From the NCBI GenBank assembly GCA_963708795.1, contig CAVPUH010000008.1, forward strand, positions 62,001 through 126,000: a stretch of DNA of 64,000 bases, given 5' to 3'. Below the pieces are notes generated by a model, which saw nothing but the letters and a program-made list of their open reading frames with translations, did not search any database and was not told the origin of the DNA. This stretch comes from DAIQRJ01 sp963708795 (GTDB taxonomy: Bacteria; Actinomycetota; Actinomycetes; Propionibacteriales; DAIQRJ01). The translations under genes and the position numbers were made by a program. Numbering within the stretch: the stretch's first letter is position 1; each line of letters starts with the position of its first letter. Positions 41,304 through 50,506 of the stretch are shown here, in pieces.

Positions 41304-42454
41304 CGGCTCGCTCCGTCGTCGGGTCGGCTGCCCGGCCGGCGCTGGGACCGCGGCCGCCGCTGGGGCTGCTGCCGGGGACCGGCCGCGGTCGGGGCGGTGC
41401 GCTGGGGCACGCCGGGCGCAGCGGCGACGCCGACGGCCTCGACACCACCCTCGGCGGTGACGGCGGACGCGGCGGCGGCGCGGCGGGCGGCCACGCGTTT
41501 GGCCAATGCCTTCATGGCGGGTTCACGTTCCTTCAGCAGGGCGAGGAGGGGCGTGGCGACGAAGATCGAGGAGTAGGCGCCGGCGGCCATGCCGACGAAC
41601 AGGGCGAGGGCGAGGTCCTGCAGGGTACCGACGCCGAGCAGCCAGGTGCCGACGAAGAGGATCCCGGCGACCGGCAGCAGCGCGGCCACCGAGGTGTTGA
41701 TCGAGCGGACGAGCGTCTGGTTGATCGCCAGGTTCGCCGCTTCGCTGTACGTCGAGCGCGAGCCGGACGTCACGCTCTTCGTGTTCTCCCGCACCTTGTC
41801 GAAGACCACGACGGTGTCGTAGAGCGAGTACCCGAGAATGGTCAGGAGGCCGATCACCGTCGCCGGGGTGACGGTGAACCCGACGAGCGCGTAGATCCCG
41901 ATCGTGATGATCAGGTCGTGGAAGAGGGCGACGATGCCGGCGATCGCCATCTTCCACTCGCGGAAGTACGCCCAGATCACCAGGCTCACGAGAACGAGGA
42001 AGACCAGGAGGCTGATGATCGCCTTCTGGCTGATCTGCTGACCCCAGGACGGCCCGATGGAGCTGTAGGCGACGTCGCTCTCCTGGATGCCGAGTTCGTC
42101 GGCCACCGCCTTGCGGACCGTCACCGTCTGGTCGGGGGTCAACGTCCCGGTCTGGACGCGCACCTGGGTGTCGCCGATCGCGGTGACGACCGGCTGCGAC
42201 GCGTTCTCGATGCCGGTCGCCACGACGGCGTCGCGCACCGGCTCGATCTTCTCCGGCGCGGACGTCGTCGGGGCCTGGATGTCGACGCCGCCGCGGAAGT
42301 CGATGGAGAAGTTCATCCCCCGCACGGCCACCCCGAGGATCGCGATGACGATGATCGCGCCCGAGATCATGAACCAGCGTCGCCACTGGCCGGTGAAGTC
42401 GAACGACAGTTCGCCGGTGTAGAGGCGGTGGCCGATCCCACCGAGTCGAGACAT
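41300..42454 (-). CDS. secF: Protein translocase subunit SecF
   Basis: With SecD uses the proton gradient to drive late stages of protein export. The 384-residue protein has TM1, the periplasmic SIDFRGGVDIQ motif, five more membrane segments with LGYSLYDTVVVFDKVREN and NQTLVRSINTSVA, and a long basic, Arg/Pro/Gln-rich cytosolic tail. It follows secD by three bases. Confidence 0.95.
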   Translation of the reverse strand: MSRLGGIGHRLYTGELSFDFTGQWRRWFMISGAIIVIAILGVAVRGMNFSIDFRGGVDIQAPTTSAPEKIEPVRDAVVATGIENASQPVVTAIGDTQVRVQTGTLTPDQTVTVRKAVADELGIQESDVAYSSIGPSWGQQISQKAIISLLVFLVLVSLVIWAYFREWKMAIAGIVALFHDLIITIGIYALVGFTVTPATVIGLLTILGYSLYDTVVVFDKVRENTKSVTSGSRSTYSEAANLAINQTLVRSINTSVAALLPVAGILFVGTWLLGVGTLQDLALALFVGMAAGAYSSIFVATPLLALLKEREPAMKALAKRVAARRAAAASAVTAEGGVEAVGVAAAPGVPQRTAPTAAGPRQQPQRRPRSQRRPGSRPDDGASR

Positions 42455-42457
42455 CGC

Positions 42458-44200
42458 TCAGCCCTCCACGATGGCGGAGTCGGTGTCGCCGGGCGCTGAC
42501 GCGGGCGTGCCAGGTCGTGGCCGCCTGCCGCGGATCGGCGCGCGGCGCACGCCGAGGCGATCGGGATCGAGACCGGAGAACCGGTGACCGTTTCCGAAGA
42601 ACTCGGTGCGGGCGAGGAGCGTGACGAACGGCTTGGTGAAGAGAAGGACCACGACGAGGTCGACCAGCGTCGTCAACCCGAGCGTGTAGGCGAACCCGCG
42701 CACGCTGCCGATCGACAGGGCGTACAGGACCACTGCCGCCAACATGCTGATCGAGTCGGACGCCAGGATCGTGCGCCGGGCGCGCAACCAGCCGCTCTCG
42801 ACCGACGTGCGCAGAGACCGGCCGTCGCGTACCTCGTCCCGCAGCCGCTCGAAGTAGACGATGAACGAGTCGGCGGTGATGCCGATCGACACGATCAGGC
42901 CGGCGATCCCGGCCAGGGTCAGCGTGAGCCCCTGCGCCTTCCCGAGCAGGCAGACGGCCGCGTAGGTGATCGACGCGGCGACGGCGAGCGACAGGACGAC
43001 CACGATGCCGAGCCCGCGGTAGTAGAGGAAGCAGTAGATGATCACCAGCAGCAGGCCGATCGCACCGGCCACGAGGCTCCACTTGAGCTGATCGGCGCCC
43101 AGCAACGGCGACACGGAGTCGACCGAGCTGACCTCGAACCGCAGCGGCAGCGCCCCGTACTTGAGCACGTTGGCCAGATCGAGGGCGGACTGTTGCGTGA
43201 AGTTGCCGGTGATGCTCGCCTGGCCGCCGGGGATCGCGCCGTTGACGACCGGCGCCGAGATGACGCGGCCGTCGAGGACGATGGCGAACTGCGACAGCGG
43301 CGGCGCGAGGGTGTAGAGGATCGAGGTCGCGTCGCTGAACTTCTTGACGCCGTCGCCCTTGAGATCGAGCTGGACTCCCCAGGTGGCCTGGTTCTGGGGG
43401 ATGCCGGCCGACGCGCCGCCGATCTCGGTGCCGAGGACGATGGCGGGCCCGAGCAGGTACTTCACGGTGCCGTCCCGGTCACACGCGAGGAGGTTCTCGT
43501 CCGGGTTGTCCTTGGCCGGGTCGTAGTCGCTGCAGGTGAACGCGTCGAGCTGCGCCTGCTCGGCCGCGGTCGGCTGCGTGGTGCGGATGAGCTTGTCGGT
43601 GGACGTCGCCCCGGCCGTGGTACCCGCGCTCGCCGAAGCCGAAGGGGATGGGGACGCGGTGGCCTTCGCACTCGGGCTCGGCGACGGGGCGGCGTAAGCC
43701 GGGAAGCGGTCGTTGCTGCCCTTCTTCGACGGGCTGGCGCTGGCCTTCGGGCTGGCGCTGGACTTGGGACTGGCCTTCGGAGTCGCCTTGGGCGTGGCCG
43801 ACGCGGTCGGGGCAGGCGCGGTGACGGCCTCCTCGGCCAGCACCTGGCGGAAGCGCAACTCGGCGGTCTGTCCCACGAGTTTGACGATCTCGTCCGAGTT
43901 CACACCCGGGACGGCGATCACGATGTTGTCGCTGCCCTGGGTGGTCACCTCGGGTTCGGTCACGCCGCTACCGGAGACACGGGAGGAGATGATCTGCGAC
44001 GCCTGGTCGAGCTTGTCCTTCGTGACGCCGCCCTGGCCCGCGGTCGGCTTCGCGGTCAGCGTGATCGAGGTGCCACCACGCAGGTCGAGGCCGAGCCGGG
44101 GGGTGAGGGTGTCGGTCGCGAACATCACGACGTAGAGCACCGCGATGATCAACCCGAGCGCTGCGAGTGAGCGCCAGGGTCGGGACTTCGTAGGGGGCAC
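42458..44200 (-). CDS. secD: Protein translocase subunit SecD with a low-complexity insert
   Basis: Partner of SecF. The 580-residue protein has TM1, the motif RLGLDLRGGTSITL, the P1 base and head with SNVLKYGALPL-type sequence, GIPQNQATWGVQL, and the C-terminal TM bundle with GITADSFIVYFERLRDEVRDG. Inside the periplasmic domain (about residues 130-205) there is an Ala/Ser/Pro/Lys-rich stretch (ASPKASASPSKKG, SPSPSAKATASPSPSASASA) of about 75 residues interrupted by NDRFPAYAAP. The frame is intact. Such linkers occur in some actinobacterial SecD proteins but vary widely. GTG start at 44200. Confidence 0.95.
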   Translation of the reverse strand: MPPTKSRPWRSLAALGLIIAVLYVVMFATDTLTPRLGLDLRGGTSITLTAKPTAGQGGVTKDKLDQASQIISSRVSGSGVTEPEVTTQGSDNIVIAVPGVNSDEIVKLVGQTAELRFRQVLAEEAVTAPAPTASATPKATPKASPKSSASPKASASPSKKGSNDRFPAYAAPSPSPSAKATASPSPSASASAGTTAGATSTDKLIRTTQPTAAEQAQLDAFTCSDYDPAKDNPDENLLACDRDGTVKYLLGPAIVLGTEIGGASAGIPQNQATWGVQLDLKGDGVKKFSDATSILYTLAPPLSQFAIVLDGRVISAPVVNGAIPGGQASITGNFTQQSALDLANVLKYGALPLRFEVSSVDSVSPLLGADQLKWSLVAGAIGLLLVIIYCFLYYRGLGIVVVLSLAVAASITYAAVCLLGKAQGLTLTLAGIAGLIVSIGITADSFIVYFERLRDEVRDGRSLRTSVESGWLRARRTILASDSISMLAAVVLYALSIGSVRGFAYTLGLTTLVDLVVVLLFTKPFVTLLARTEFFGNGHRFSGLDPDRLGVRRAPIRGRRPRPGTPASAPGDTDSAIVEG

Positions 44201-44265
44201 GTCGATGTTCTCCGGGGTTGTTCGGGCCGGCTGCCGTCCGCGCCGTGACGGCGGCGGTCGTCAGA

Positions 44266-44769
44266 TCAGTCGCGGCGGTTGTTGCCGTTGTCGGTGACGG
44301 CACTCTGACCGTCGGTTGACGACGGCGGCTTCGTCGGCTCGGACGGAGCGGCATCGGAGACACCGTCCGGCGTCAGGCGCGCGGCATCGGTCGCCGAGGT
44401 GTCACCGGCGGAGGTCGACGTCGAGAGAGAGCCCTCGTCGAGCGCTCCCGGAGTGCTGGAATCGGTCGCCTCGACCTCGTCGGGGAGCGTGCGTGCGATC
44501 GCGGTCGCGAGCACCCGGACCGTCAGGCCCGGAGCCAGCTCGACCTCGGCCTGGTCGCCGTCCTTCGACAGCAGCGTCCCGATGAATCCCGAGGTCAGGA
44601 GCACCTTCGAGCCCGGGCTGATCGCACTCCGCTGCTCGAGCTGGGCGGCCCGGCGCTTGCGGTTCTGCATGAGCAGGAAGATCCAGAAGATGGCCAGGAC
44701 CGCAAGAAGGATCCAGGTGATCGGGAGGCCTCCCCCGGAGGTAGCGGCGAGCGTGGCAGCGGTAGTCAC
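44266..44769 (-). CDS. yajC: Preprotein translocase accessory subunit YajC
   Basis: Small membrane partner of SecDF. The 167-residue protein has one N-terminal membrane segment (about residues 18-37, ITWILLAVLAIFWIFLLMQ), the basic NRKRR stop-transfer, the conserved PGSKVLLTSGFIGTL and an Asp/Ser/Thr-rich C-terminal tail of about 75 residues that is longer than the family core. GTG start at 44769. It precedes secD by 65 bases. Confidence 0.9.
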   Translation of the reverse strand: MTTAATLAATSGGGLPITWILLAVLAIFWIFLLMQNRKRRAAQLEQRSAISPGSKVLLTSGFIGTLLSKDGDQAEVELAPGLTVRVLATAIARTLPDEVEATDSSTPGALDEGSLSTSTSAGDTSATDAARLTPDGVSDAAPSEPTKPPSSTDGQSAVTDNGNNRRD

Positions 44770-44840
44770 GGAGAAACAGCCCTCTCGGGGTTGCGGGTAC
44801 GGACCTGGCGGAGTGTAGCCGTCCCGACGCCACCGATCGG

Positions 44841-45983
44841 TCAGCTCTCGTCGAACAGCCCGGGCGCGCCGAGTGCACCGGGCGGCGGGCGGAGACCCAG
44901 GTGTTGCCAGGAGGCAGGCGTCGCGACCCGACCGCGCGGCGTCCGGGCGAGGAGCCCGTTGCGGACGAGGAACGGCTCGGCGACCTCTTCCACGGTCTCG
45001 GTCTCCTCCCCGACCGCGACGGCGAGGGTGCCGAGCCCGACCGGGCCGCCGCCGAAGCTGTGGCACAGCGCGTAGAGCACGGCCCGGTCGAGCCGATCGA
45101 GCCCGATCTCGTCGACCTCGAAGAGCTCCAGCGCGGCCTTGGCCTGGGTGAGCGTGACCGTGTTCGCGGCCGAGTCCGCGCCGTGCACCTGGGCGTAGTC
45201 GCGGACCCGGCGCAGCAGCCGGTTGGCGATCCGCGGTGTCCCCCGGGAGCGGCCGGCGATCTCGGTGGCCGCGGCCGGATCGAGGCGGATGTCGAGCAGG
45301 GCGGCGGACCGGACGAGGATGCGGCGGATCTCGGCCGCGTCGTAGAACTCGAGGTGCCCGGTGAAGCCGAACCGGTCACGCAACGGGCCTGGCAGGAGGC
45401 CGGCACGGGTCGTGGCGCCGACGACGGTGAACGGCGGGAGTTCGAGCGGGATCGACGTCGCGCCGGGGCCTTTCCCGATGATGATGTCGACCCGGAAGTC
45501 CTCCATCGCGAGGTAGAGCATCTCCTCGGCGGGTCGGCTCATCCGATGGATCTCGTCGAGGAAGAGGACGTCGCCGTCCTTCAGTCCCGACAGGATCGCC
45601 GCGAGGTCGCCCGCGTGCTGGATGGCCGGACCGGAGGTGAGCCGCAGGGGCGCGTTCATCTCGCCGGCGACGATCATCGCGAGCGTGGTCTTGCCGAGCC
45701 CGGGCGGGCCGGAGAGCAGGATGTGGTCGGCGGTGCGACCCCGATTGCGCGCCGCCGTCAGCACCAGGCCGAGCTGCGCACTGACTCGGGGCTGGCCACC
45801 GAAGTCCGCGAGTGCGGTGGGCCGGAGGGTGGCCTCGAGCCGTCGCTCGTCGGCATCGGCGTCCGGCGACACGTACCCGCTGGCCACGCCGCCGCTGTCG
45901 CTCTCGTCGACGCCGCCTGTCGTCGAGCCGTCCCCGTGGCGGGTGGGGCCGACCTCGTCGTCGCCTGACTCGTCGTCGCGCAT
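44841..45983 (-). CDS. ruvB: Holliday junction branch-migration ATPase RuvB
   Basis: Hexameric AAA+ motor for branch migration. The 380-residue protein has a disordered acidic N-tail of about 45 residues, then RPTALADFGGQPRV, Walker A GPPGLGKTTLA, Walker B LFLDEIHRM, sensor GATTRAGLL, arginine-finger region LRDRFGFTGHLEFY and a winged-helix end with TPRGRVATPASWQHLGL. The N-tail is longer than usual. It follows ruvA by 11 bases. Confidence 0.95.
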   Translation of the reverse strand: MRDDESGDDEVGPTRHGDGSTTGGVDESDSGGVASGYVSPDADADERRLEATLRPTALADFGGQPRVSAQLGLVLTAARNRGRTADHILLSGPPGLGKTTLAMIVAGEMNAPLRLTSGPAIQHAGDLAAILSGLKDGDVLFLDEIHRMSRPAEEMLYLAMEDFRVDIIIGKGPGATSIPLELPPFTVVGATTRAGLLPGPLRDRFGFTGHLEFYDAAEIRRILVRSAALLDIRLDPAAATEIAGRSRGTPRIANRLLRRVRDYAQVHGADSAANTVTLTQAKAALELFEVDEIGLDRLDRAVLYALCHSFGGGPVGLGTLAVAVGEETETVEEVAEPFLVRNGLLARTPRGRVATPASWQHLGLRPPPGALGAPGLFDES

Positions 45984-45994
45984 CTCGACCGAGC

Positions 45995-46619
45995 CTACGT
46001 TCGGGCCAGCTGGCGGAGCGCGGCGCGCAGCAGCTCACCGACGTTGACCGCTCCGGCCGCCATCATCTCGTCGGCCATCGGCTCGACGCCCGTGACCGCG
46101 GAGTCGGCGTCGCGGGCGGACCAGCCGAGCCCGACCAGACCGGTGTGCACCTGGTACTTCCAGTCCACGTCGGTCGGCGCCGGAGCCGGCTCGCCCCGGA
46201 CCGGCCGCCGAGGCGACCGGTGGCCCGAGCTTGTCGGCGAGCTCGAGGACCAGTCGGGCGGCGCCCTTGCGGCCGATGCCGGGCACCTTCATCAGCATCG
46301 TCAGGTCCTCGGCGGCCACGGCACGACGCAGGTCGTCCGGACTGTGCACGGCGAGCATCGCCTGCGCGAGCCGAGGGCCGATCCCGGTGACGGACTGGAG
46401 CACGAGGAATGTCGCCCGCTCGTCGACGTCGGCGAAGCCGAACAGGGTCAGCGAATCCTCCCGCACGACCAGGACGGTCGCCAGGGTCGCGGTCGCGCCC
46501 AGACGTAGGTCGGCGAGCGTTCCGGGTGCGCACTGGACGTCCAACCCGACGCCGCCGACCTCGACGACGGCCGACGACGGTCCGAGGTACTGCACGACAC
46601 CGCGTACGGACGCGATCAC
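45995..46619 (-). CDS. ruvA: Holliday junction-binding protein RuvA (apparent frameshift)
   Basis: Tetramer that holds the four-way junction for RuvB. From GTG 46619: IASVRGVVQYLGPSSAVVEV (OB fold), two helix-hairpin-helix motifs (LQSVTGIGPRLAQAML and LMKVPGIGRKGAARLVLEL) and then, after a net one-base insertion near 46190-46205, domain III (DVDWKYQVHTGLVGLGW ... ALRQLART) ending at TAG 45995-45997. The span is 625 bases, one over a whole number of codons, consistent with a read error. Its GTG overlaps the ruvC stop. Confidence 0.9.
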
Positions 46620-47152
46620 GACGCCTGCCGGCTTCCCGGACGGGCCTGGCGCGCCGCGGCCTCTGCGAGCCGCCGTTGCGCGGAGCCGCGCCAGATCTGG
46701 CAGATCGCGAGGCCGAGCGCGTCGGCGGCATCGGCCGGGCTCGGCCGGGTGTCGAGCGCGAGCAGCCGGGTGACCATCGTCGTGACCTGGGTCTTGTCGG
46801 CCCGGCCGTTGCCGGTGACGGCGGCCTTCATCTCGCTCGGGGTGTGAAGAGCGACCGGCAGACCGTGCCGCGCGGCCACCACCAGCGCCACCCCGGACGC
46901 CTGGGCGGTCTGCATCACCGTCCGGACGTTGTTCTGGCTGAACACCCGCTCGACGGCGACCACGTCCGGGCGATAGGTGCGGATCCACGCGTCCAGGGCC
47001 CGGTCGATGCCGAGCAGCCGCAGTTCGACCGGCTCGCTCGCACCGCTGCGGATCACGCCGACGTGGACCATCGTCAGCTGGCGTCCGGGCTCACCGTCGA
47101 CGATGCCCACGCCGCATCGGGTCAGGCCGGGGTCGACGCCGAGTACCCGCAC
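46616..47152 (-). CDS. ruvC: Crossover junction endodeoxyribonuclease RuvC
   Basis: Resolves Holliday junctions. The 178-residue protein has GVDPGLTRCGVGIVDG (first catalytic Asp), AVERVFSQNNVRT (Glu), KTQVTTMVTRLLAL and SPADAADALGLAIC (two catalytic Asp). I chose the GTG at 47152 because GGGAGG lies 6 bases before it; an ATG at 47167 and an open frame to 47209 also exist, but the latter overlaps the LexA box. First gene of ruvCAB, under the SOS box at 47182-47199. Confidence 0.94.
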   Translation of the reverse strand: MRVLGVDPGLTRCGVGIVDGEPGRQLTMVHVGVIRSGASEPVELRLLGIDRALDAWIRTYRPDVVAVERVFSQNNVRTVMQTAQASGVALVVAARHGLPVALHTPSEMKAAVTGNGRADKTQVTTMVTRLLALDTRPSPADAADALGLAICQIWRGSAQRRLAEAAARQARPGSRQAS

Positions 47153-47181
47153 GTCGGACCCTCCCATCGTCGGCGCCCTCG

Positions 47182-47213
47182 TCCGAACACGTGTTCGGAC
47201 GGGTCGCACGCTA
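47182..47213 (-). promoter_or_regulatory. LexA SOS box and -10 element of ruvCAB
   Basis: TCCGAACACGTGTTCGGA (47182-47199) is a perfect 18-bp palindrome containing CGAAC-ACGT-GTTCG, the actinobacterial LexA core CGAAC-N4-GTTCG. On the minus strand TAGCGT (47208-47213) lies 8 bases upstream and can serve as the -10, which puts the expected transcription start within the box. DNA-damage induction of ruvCAB is therefore likely. Confidence 0.85.
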
Positions 47214-47215
47214 CC

Positions 47216-47248
47216 GGCGCGTCGGCCGCCCCTTCCCGGCGACGCGCC
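47216..47248. repeat. Inverted repeat upstream of the ruvC promoter
   Basis: GGCGCGTC (47216-47223) and GACGCGCC (47241-47248) are perfect 8-bp arms around a 17-base loop. Could be a terminator for the transcript ending in repeat array 3 or chance in GC-rich DNA. Confidence 0.4.
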
Positions 47249-47292
47249 GACCGACGGTGAGGTTCAGGTTCGGGGCCAGGTGGACCGCCTGA

Positions 47293-47513
47293 GTCAGACG
47301 GAACGTGCGCCGGCCGCACCCATCGCCTGACCACGCCCCCAGTCTGCCGCTCCGTCAGACGGAACGTGCGCCGGACCGCACCCATCGCCTGACCACCCCC
47401 GGGTAGGCCGACTCGTCAGACGGAACGTGCGCCGACCGCACCCATCGCCTGACCACCCCCGGGTAGGCCGCCCGTCAGACGGAACGTGCGCCAGACCGCA
47501 CCCATCGCCTGAC
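47293..47513. repeat. Tandem hairpin-repeat array 3 (four copies)
   Basis: Four 39-40 bp copies at 47293-47331, 47354-47393, 47415-47453 and 47474-47513 (period 59-61). The ends are GTCAGACGGA and ATCGCCTGAC around GTGCG...CGCAC. The linkers are alike within the array (ccacccccgggtaggccg in two) and unlike those of arrays 1 and 2. The array lies 24 bases after the stop of the minus-strand gene at 47538 and upstream of ruvC, so the two minus-strand transcription units are separated by it. Confidence 0.88.
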
Positions 47514-47537
47514 CACGCCCCCGTCGGACCGGCCCGC

Positions 47538-47966
47538 TCAGAAGTCCGGCCCGGCGGCCAAGCGCTGCGCCAGCAGGTCGCGCAGGTCGATCGCCACTCC
47601 GTCCGGGCCACCTCGCCCGACCACCAGCGGCGGATCGGCCGCCGGCACCGACACTCCGCGGAGCGAGCCGAGGAGCGAGCCGGGAACCGTCAACACGAGG
47701 TAGGTCGCGTCGGCCGCGACGCCGATGGAGTGGTCGCGGCGGAGGTACCAGCCGAACCGATCGGTCCGGTAGCGACGGGTGCCACCGCCGAAGGCACGGG
47801 CGAGGAGCCGCTCGGTCGGCAAGGTCTGGATGGCCGCCGCGACGAACGCCTCGATCATCGCCTGAGCCTTGGCCGTGTCACTGGCCGCCTGCCGGCGAGC
47901 GACCTCGGCGTGGTGCTCCGCCGCACGCCGGCGCTCGGCCGCCCAGGACTGTGGATCCTCAGCCAC
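47538..47966 (-). CDS. Conserved hypothetical protein
   Basis: A 142-residue protein I recognise only as a conserved actinobacterial hypothetical. The N-terminal third is a charged helix (WAAERRRAAEHHAEVARRQ) with coiled-coil character. The rest is a compact alpha/beta region with RRYRTDRFGWYLRRD, YLVLTVPG and PPLVVGRGGPDGVAIDLRDLL. GTG at 47966 is chosen because the upstream open frame is a shadow of the kinase gene, with which it overlaps by 8 bases. The coupling suggests a role with the kinase, perhaps as substrate or partner (inference). Confidence 0.65.
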   Translation of the reverse strand: MAEDPQSWAAERRRAAEHHAEVARRQAASDTAKAQAMIEAFVAAAIQTLPTERLLARAFGGGTRRYRTDRFGWYLRRDHSIGVAADATYLVLTVPGSLLGSLRGVSVPAADPPLVVGRGGPDGVAIDLRDLLAQRLAAGPDF

Positions 47967-49698
47967 CGAACCAGTGCGACCAGCGGTCGAGCAGTCCCGA
48001 TCCGTCGATCGGCAGCGGGGCGAAGGACACCGTGGTCGCGCTCGCCACGTAGATGGCGAGTACACCCAGGGCGATGCCGAGCACGCTCGCGATCAACCGT
48101 CCGTACCTCGGGGCGGTGAGCCGGCGCAGGATCGTGAGGGTGCCCCCGCGGGTCGACTCGCCCCCGAACCCGTGCCACGCGTAGAGACCGGCCACCGCCC
48201 CGACGCCGAAGAGGAGCACCCCGAGCGGCACGCCCGTCAGCCCGGCGATCCGCATCACGACGAGGACCGACACCAGCAGGCAGACCGCCACGAGCGCGCC
48301 GACGACGACGGCTGCGGCCGACACGGCGGCACCTCGCGCGACGTGCCACGGGCTCGACAGTCCGACCACGACGCCGTTCGCGCCGCGACCGCGATCGGTG
48401 CGGCCACGGAGTTGCCGCCCGGCCGATGTCGTCACGTGTGCGGCCGTCAGCCAGGCGGCGATCCCGGCCAGGCCGAGTGCCGGCGCCGCGACCGTCACGC
48501 AGGCCCAGCCGAACCACCACGACGCCACGACCGGCGACAGGTAGCGCAGACCGACGTGTCGCGGAGCCTCAGTGGTCGCTGGGCGGGCCACCTGTGCGCT
48601 CGCCGACGGGCCGGCGGCAGGCTGTTCGACGGCGCTCGCCAACGGGGGGTAGGCCTCGCGGGCCGGGTGGCGGCGAGTGTCGCCGGTACTCGGACCCGGC
48701 CGGCGGCGACGCCGTGGGCGACAGATCGAAGGCCGGCGAGCTCGGCGGCCGGAACCGGCTCTGGCCAGGTGGCCGCCGGCGCCATCCAGGTGGAGGCGTC
48801 GGTCAGCACGGCCCGATCGACCCGCTGCGTGGGGCCGGTCGGTGCTTCGGCGAGGCGGCGGTCGTGCTCACCGTCCCCGAACCGGCCGCTGGAGAACCAG
48901 GCGACGAGTTCGGCAGCGCTCGGGCGTTCGGCCGGGATCCTTCGCCATCGCCGCCGCCAGCGCCGGCTGGAGCCAGCGATCGATGCCGGCGAGGTCGGGT
49001 TGGCGCTGCATGACGGCCAGCGCGACGGCCTCGAGAGCGCCCCGGCCGAACGGCGGGCGACCGGTGGCGGCGAAGGCGAGCGTCGCGCCCCAGGAGTGGA
49101 TGTCGCCCGCCGGGCTCGGGTCGGCACCGGTGAGCAGCTCGGGCGCGAGGTAGCCCGGGGTACCGAAGACCATCCCGGTCATCGTGAGGCGCACGTCGTG
49201 AGTCAGCTGGGCGATCCCGAAGTCGATGACCTGCGGTTCGCCGTCCTCGAGCAGGACGTTGCCGGGTTTGAGGTCACGGTGCACGACGCCGGCCGCATGG
49301 ATCGACTCGAGGGCGTCGAGCAGGCCGAGCGCCACCGACTTCAACCCGGGACCCCGCAGTGGGCCGTCGGCGTCGACGACGTCGTGGAGGGACGGACCGT
49401 CCACGAAGCGGGTCACCAGATACGGAAGGTCGTTGTCGAGATCGGCCTCGACCACCTCGGCGATGTGGGTCCCGCGGATCCGCGAGAGCATCATCACCTC
49501 GCGCTCGAACCTCATCCGGAGCTGGGGATCGGCCGCCAGATGGGTCCGGAGCACCTTCACCGCGACCTGTCGGCCGTCCGGGGCGAAGGCCCGCCAGACG
49601 ACGCCCATGCCGCCTTCGCCGACGCGGTCGAGGAGCTCGTACCGTCCGAACGTGCGCGTGACCGGGCGCTCGTCAGCGGCGCCCCGGTCGGTGATCAC
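47959..49698 (-). CDS. Ser/Thr protein kinase with multi-pass membrane tail (two apparent frameshifts)
   Basis: Hanks-type kinase: P-loop VGEGGMGVVWRA, Lys in VAVKVL, catalytic HRDLKPGNVLL, DFGIAQ, GTPGYLAPE. The kinase domain (about 270 residues) ends near AAAMAKDP, where a net insertion at about 48940 shifts to the frame with RPSAAELVAWFSSGRFGDGE. A second break near 48650 (net deletion) leads into YPPLASAVEQPAAG and a C-terminal domain with about five membrane segments and no PASTA repeats. The two shifts cancel. The membrane part could instead be a separate gene starting at a TTG (48642), but no good start supports that. It lies between ruvC and yebC, which are adjacent in Streptomyces. 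Confidence 0.75.
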
Positions 49699-49704
49699 GG
49701 CACA

Positions 49705-49710
49705 ACGCTA
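49705..49710 (-). promoter_or_regulatory. -10 element for a leaderless kinase transcript
   Basis: TAGCGT on the minus strand ends 6 bases before the kinase GTG start, the spacing expected for a leaderless mRNA. The same hexamer serves ruvC. No ribosome site is seen. Confidence 0.45.
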
Positions 49711-49744
49711 GCCGCTGGCGGCCGGAATCAGCCGATTCTGTCTG

Positions 49745-50506
49745 TCAGCCGACTCTTTCCATGACCTCGTCGCTCACGTCGAAGTTCGCCCAGACGTTCT
49801 GGACGTCCTCGAGGTCGTCGAGCGCCTCGATCATCCTGAACACCCGTCGCGCGCCGTCTTCGTCGAGGTCGATCGTGACGGACGGGACGAACGCCGCCTC
49901 GGCCGACTCGTAGTCGAGGCCGGCCTCCTGCACCGACGTCCGTACCCCTACGAGGTCCCCGGACGCGCTGATCACCTCGAACGCCTCGCCGAGGTCGTTG
50001 ACCTCTTCCGCGCCGGCGTCGAGAACCGCCATCAGCAGGTCGTCCTCGGCCAGTTCGACGGTGCCCTGCTGCTTCGGCACGAGCACGACGCCCTTGCGGC
50101 TGAACATGTAGGAGACGCTGCCCGCATCGGCCATCGAGCCGCCGTTACGGGTGACCGCGACCCGCACCTCGCTCGCTGATCGGTTGCGGTTGTCGGTGAG
50201 GCATTCGACGAGGACCGCGACGCCGCCCGGACCGTAGCCCTCGTACGTGAGCGTCTGGTAGTCGGCGCCACCGGCCTCGGCCCCGGAGCCGCGCTTGACG
50301 GCCCGGTCGATGTTGTCGTTGGGGACCGAGCTCTTCTTGGCCTTCTGGATCGCGTCGTAGAGGGTCGGGTTGCCGACCGGGTCACCGCCACCGACGCGCG
50401 CCGCGACCTCGACGTTCTTGACGAGTTTGGCGAAGAGGTTGGCCCGCTTGGCGTCGATCGCGGCCTTCTTGTGCTTCGTGGTCGCCCATTTCGAGTGTCC
50501 CGACAT
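49745..50506 (-). CDS. yebC: YebC/PmpR family protein (translation or transcription factor)
   Basis: Members have been described as transcription regulators and as factors that help ribosomes through proline stretches. The 253-residue protein has MSGHSKWATTKHKKAAIDAK at the start, NIDRAVKRGSG, YEGYGPGGVAVLVECLTDN and RNGGSMADAGSVSYMF. ATG at 50506 has GGAGGG upstream. Standard length. It lies between the pdxST genes and the kinase. Confidence 0.95.
   Translation of the reverse strand: MSGHSKWATTKHKKAAIDAKRANLFAKLVKNVEVAARVGGGDPVGNPTLYDAIQKAKKSSVPNDNIDRAVKRGSGAEAGGADYQTLTYEGYGPGGVAVLVECLTDNRNRSASEVRVAVTRNGGSMADAGSVSYMFSRKGVVLVPKQQGTVELAEDDLLMAVLDAGAEEVNDLGEAFEVISASGDLVGVRTSVQEAGLDYESAEAAFVPSVTIDLDEDGARRVFRMIEALDDLEDVQNVWANFDVSDEVMERVG

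Noticed and set aside
47959..48642. Independent membrane-protein gene downstream of the kinase
   Set aside because: Its only possible start is a TTG without a ribosome site, and the two frameshifts in the preceding 300 bases cancel to give one continuous kinase with a membrane tail.
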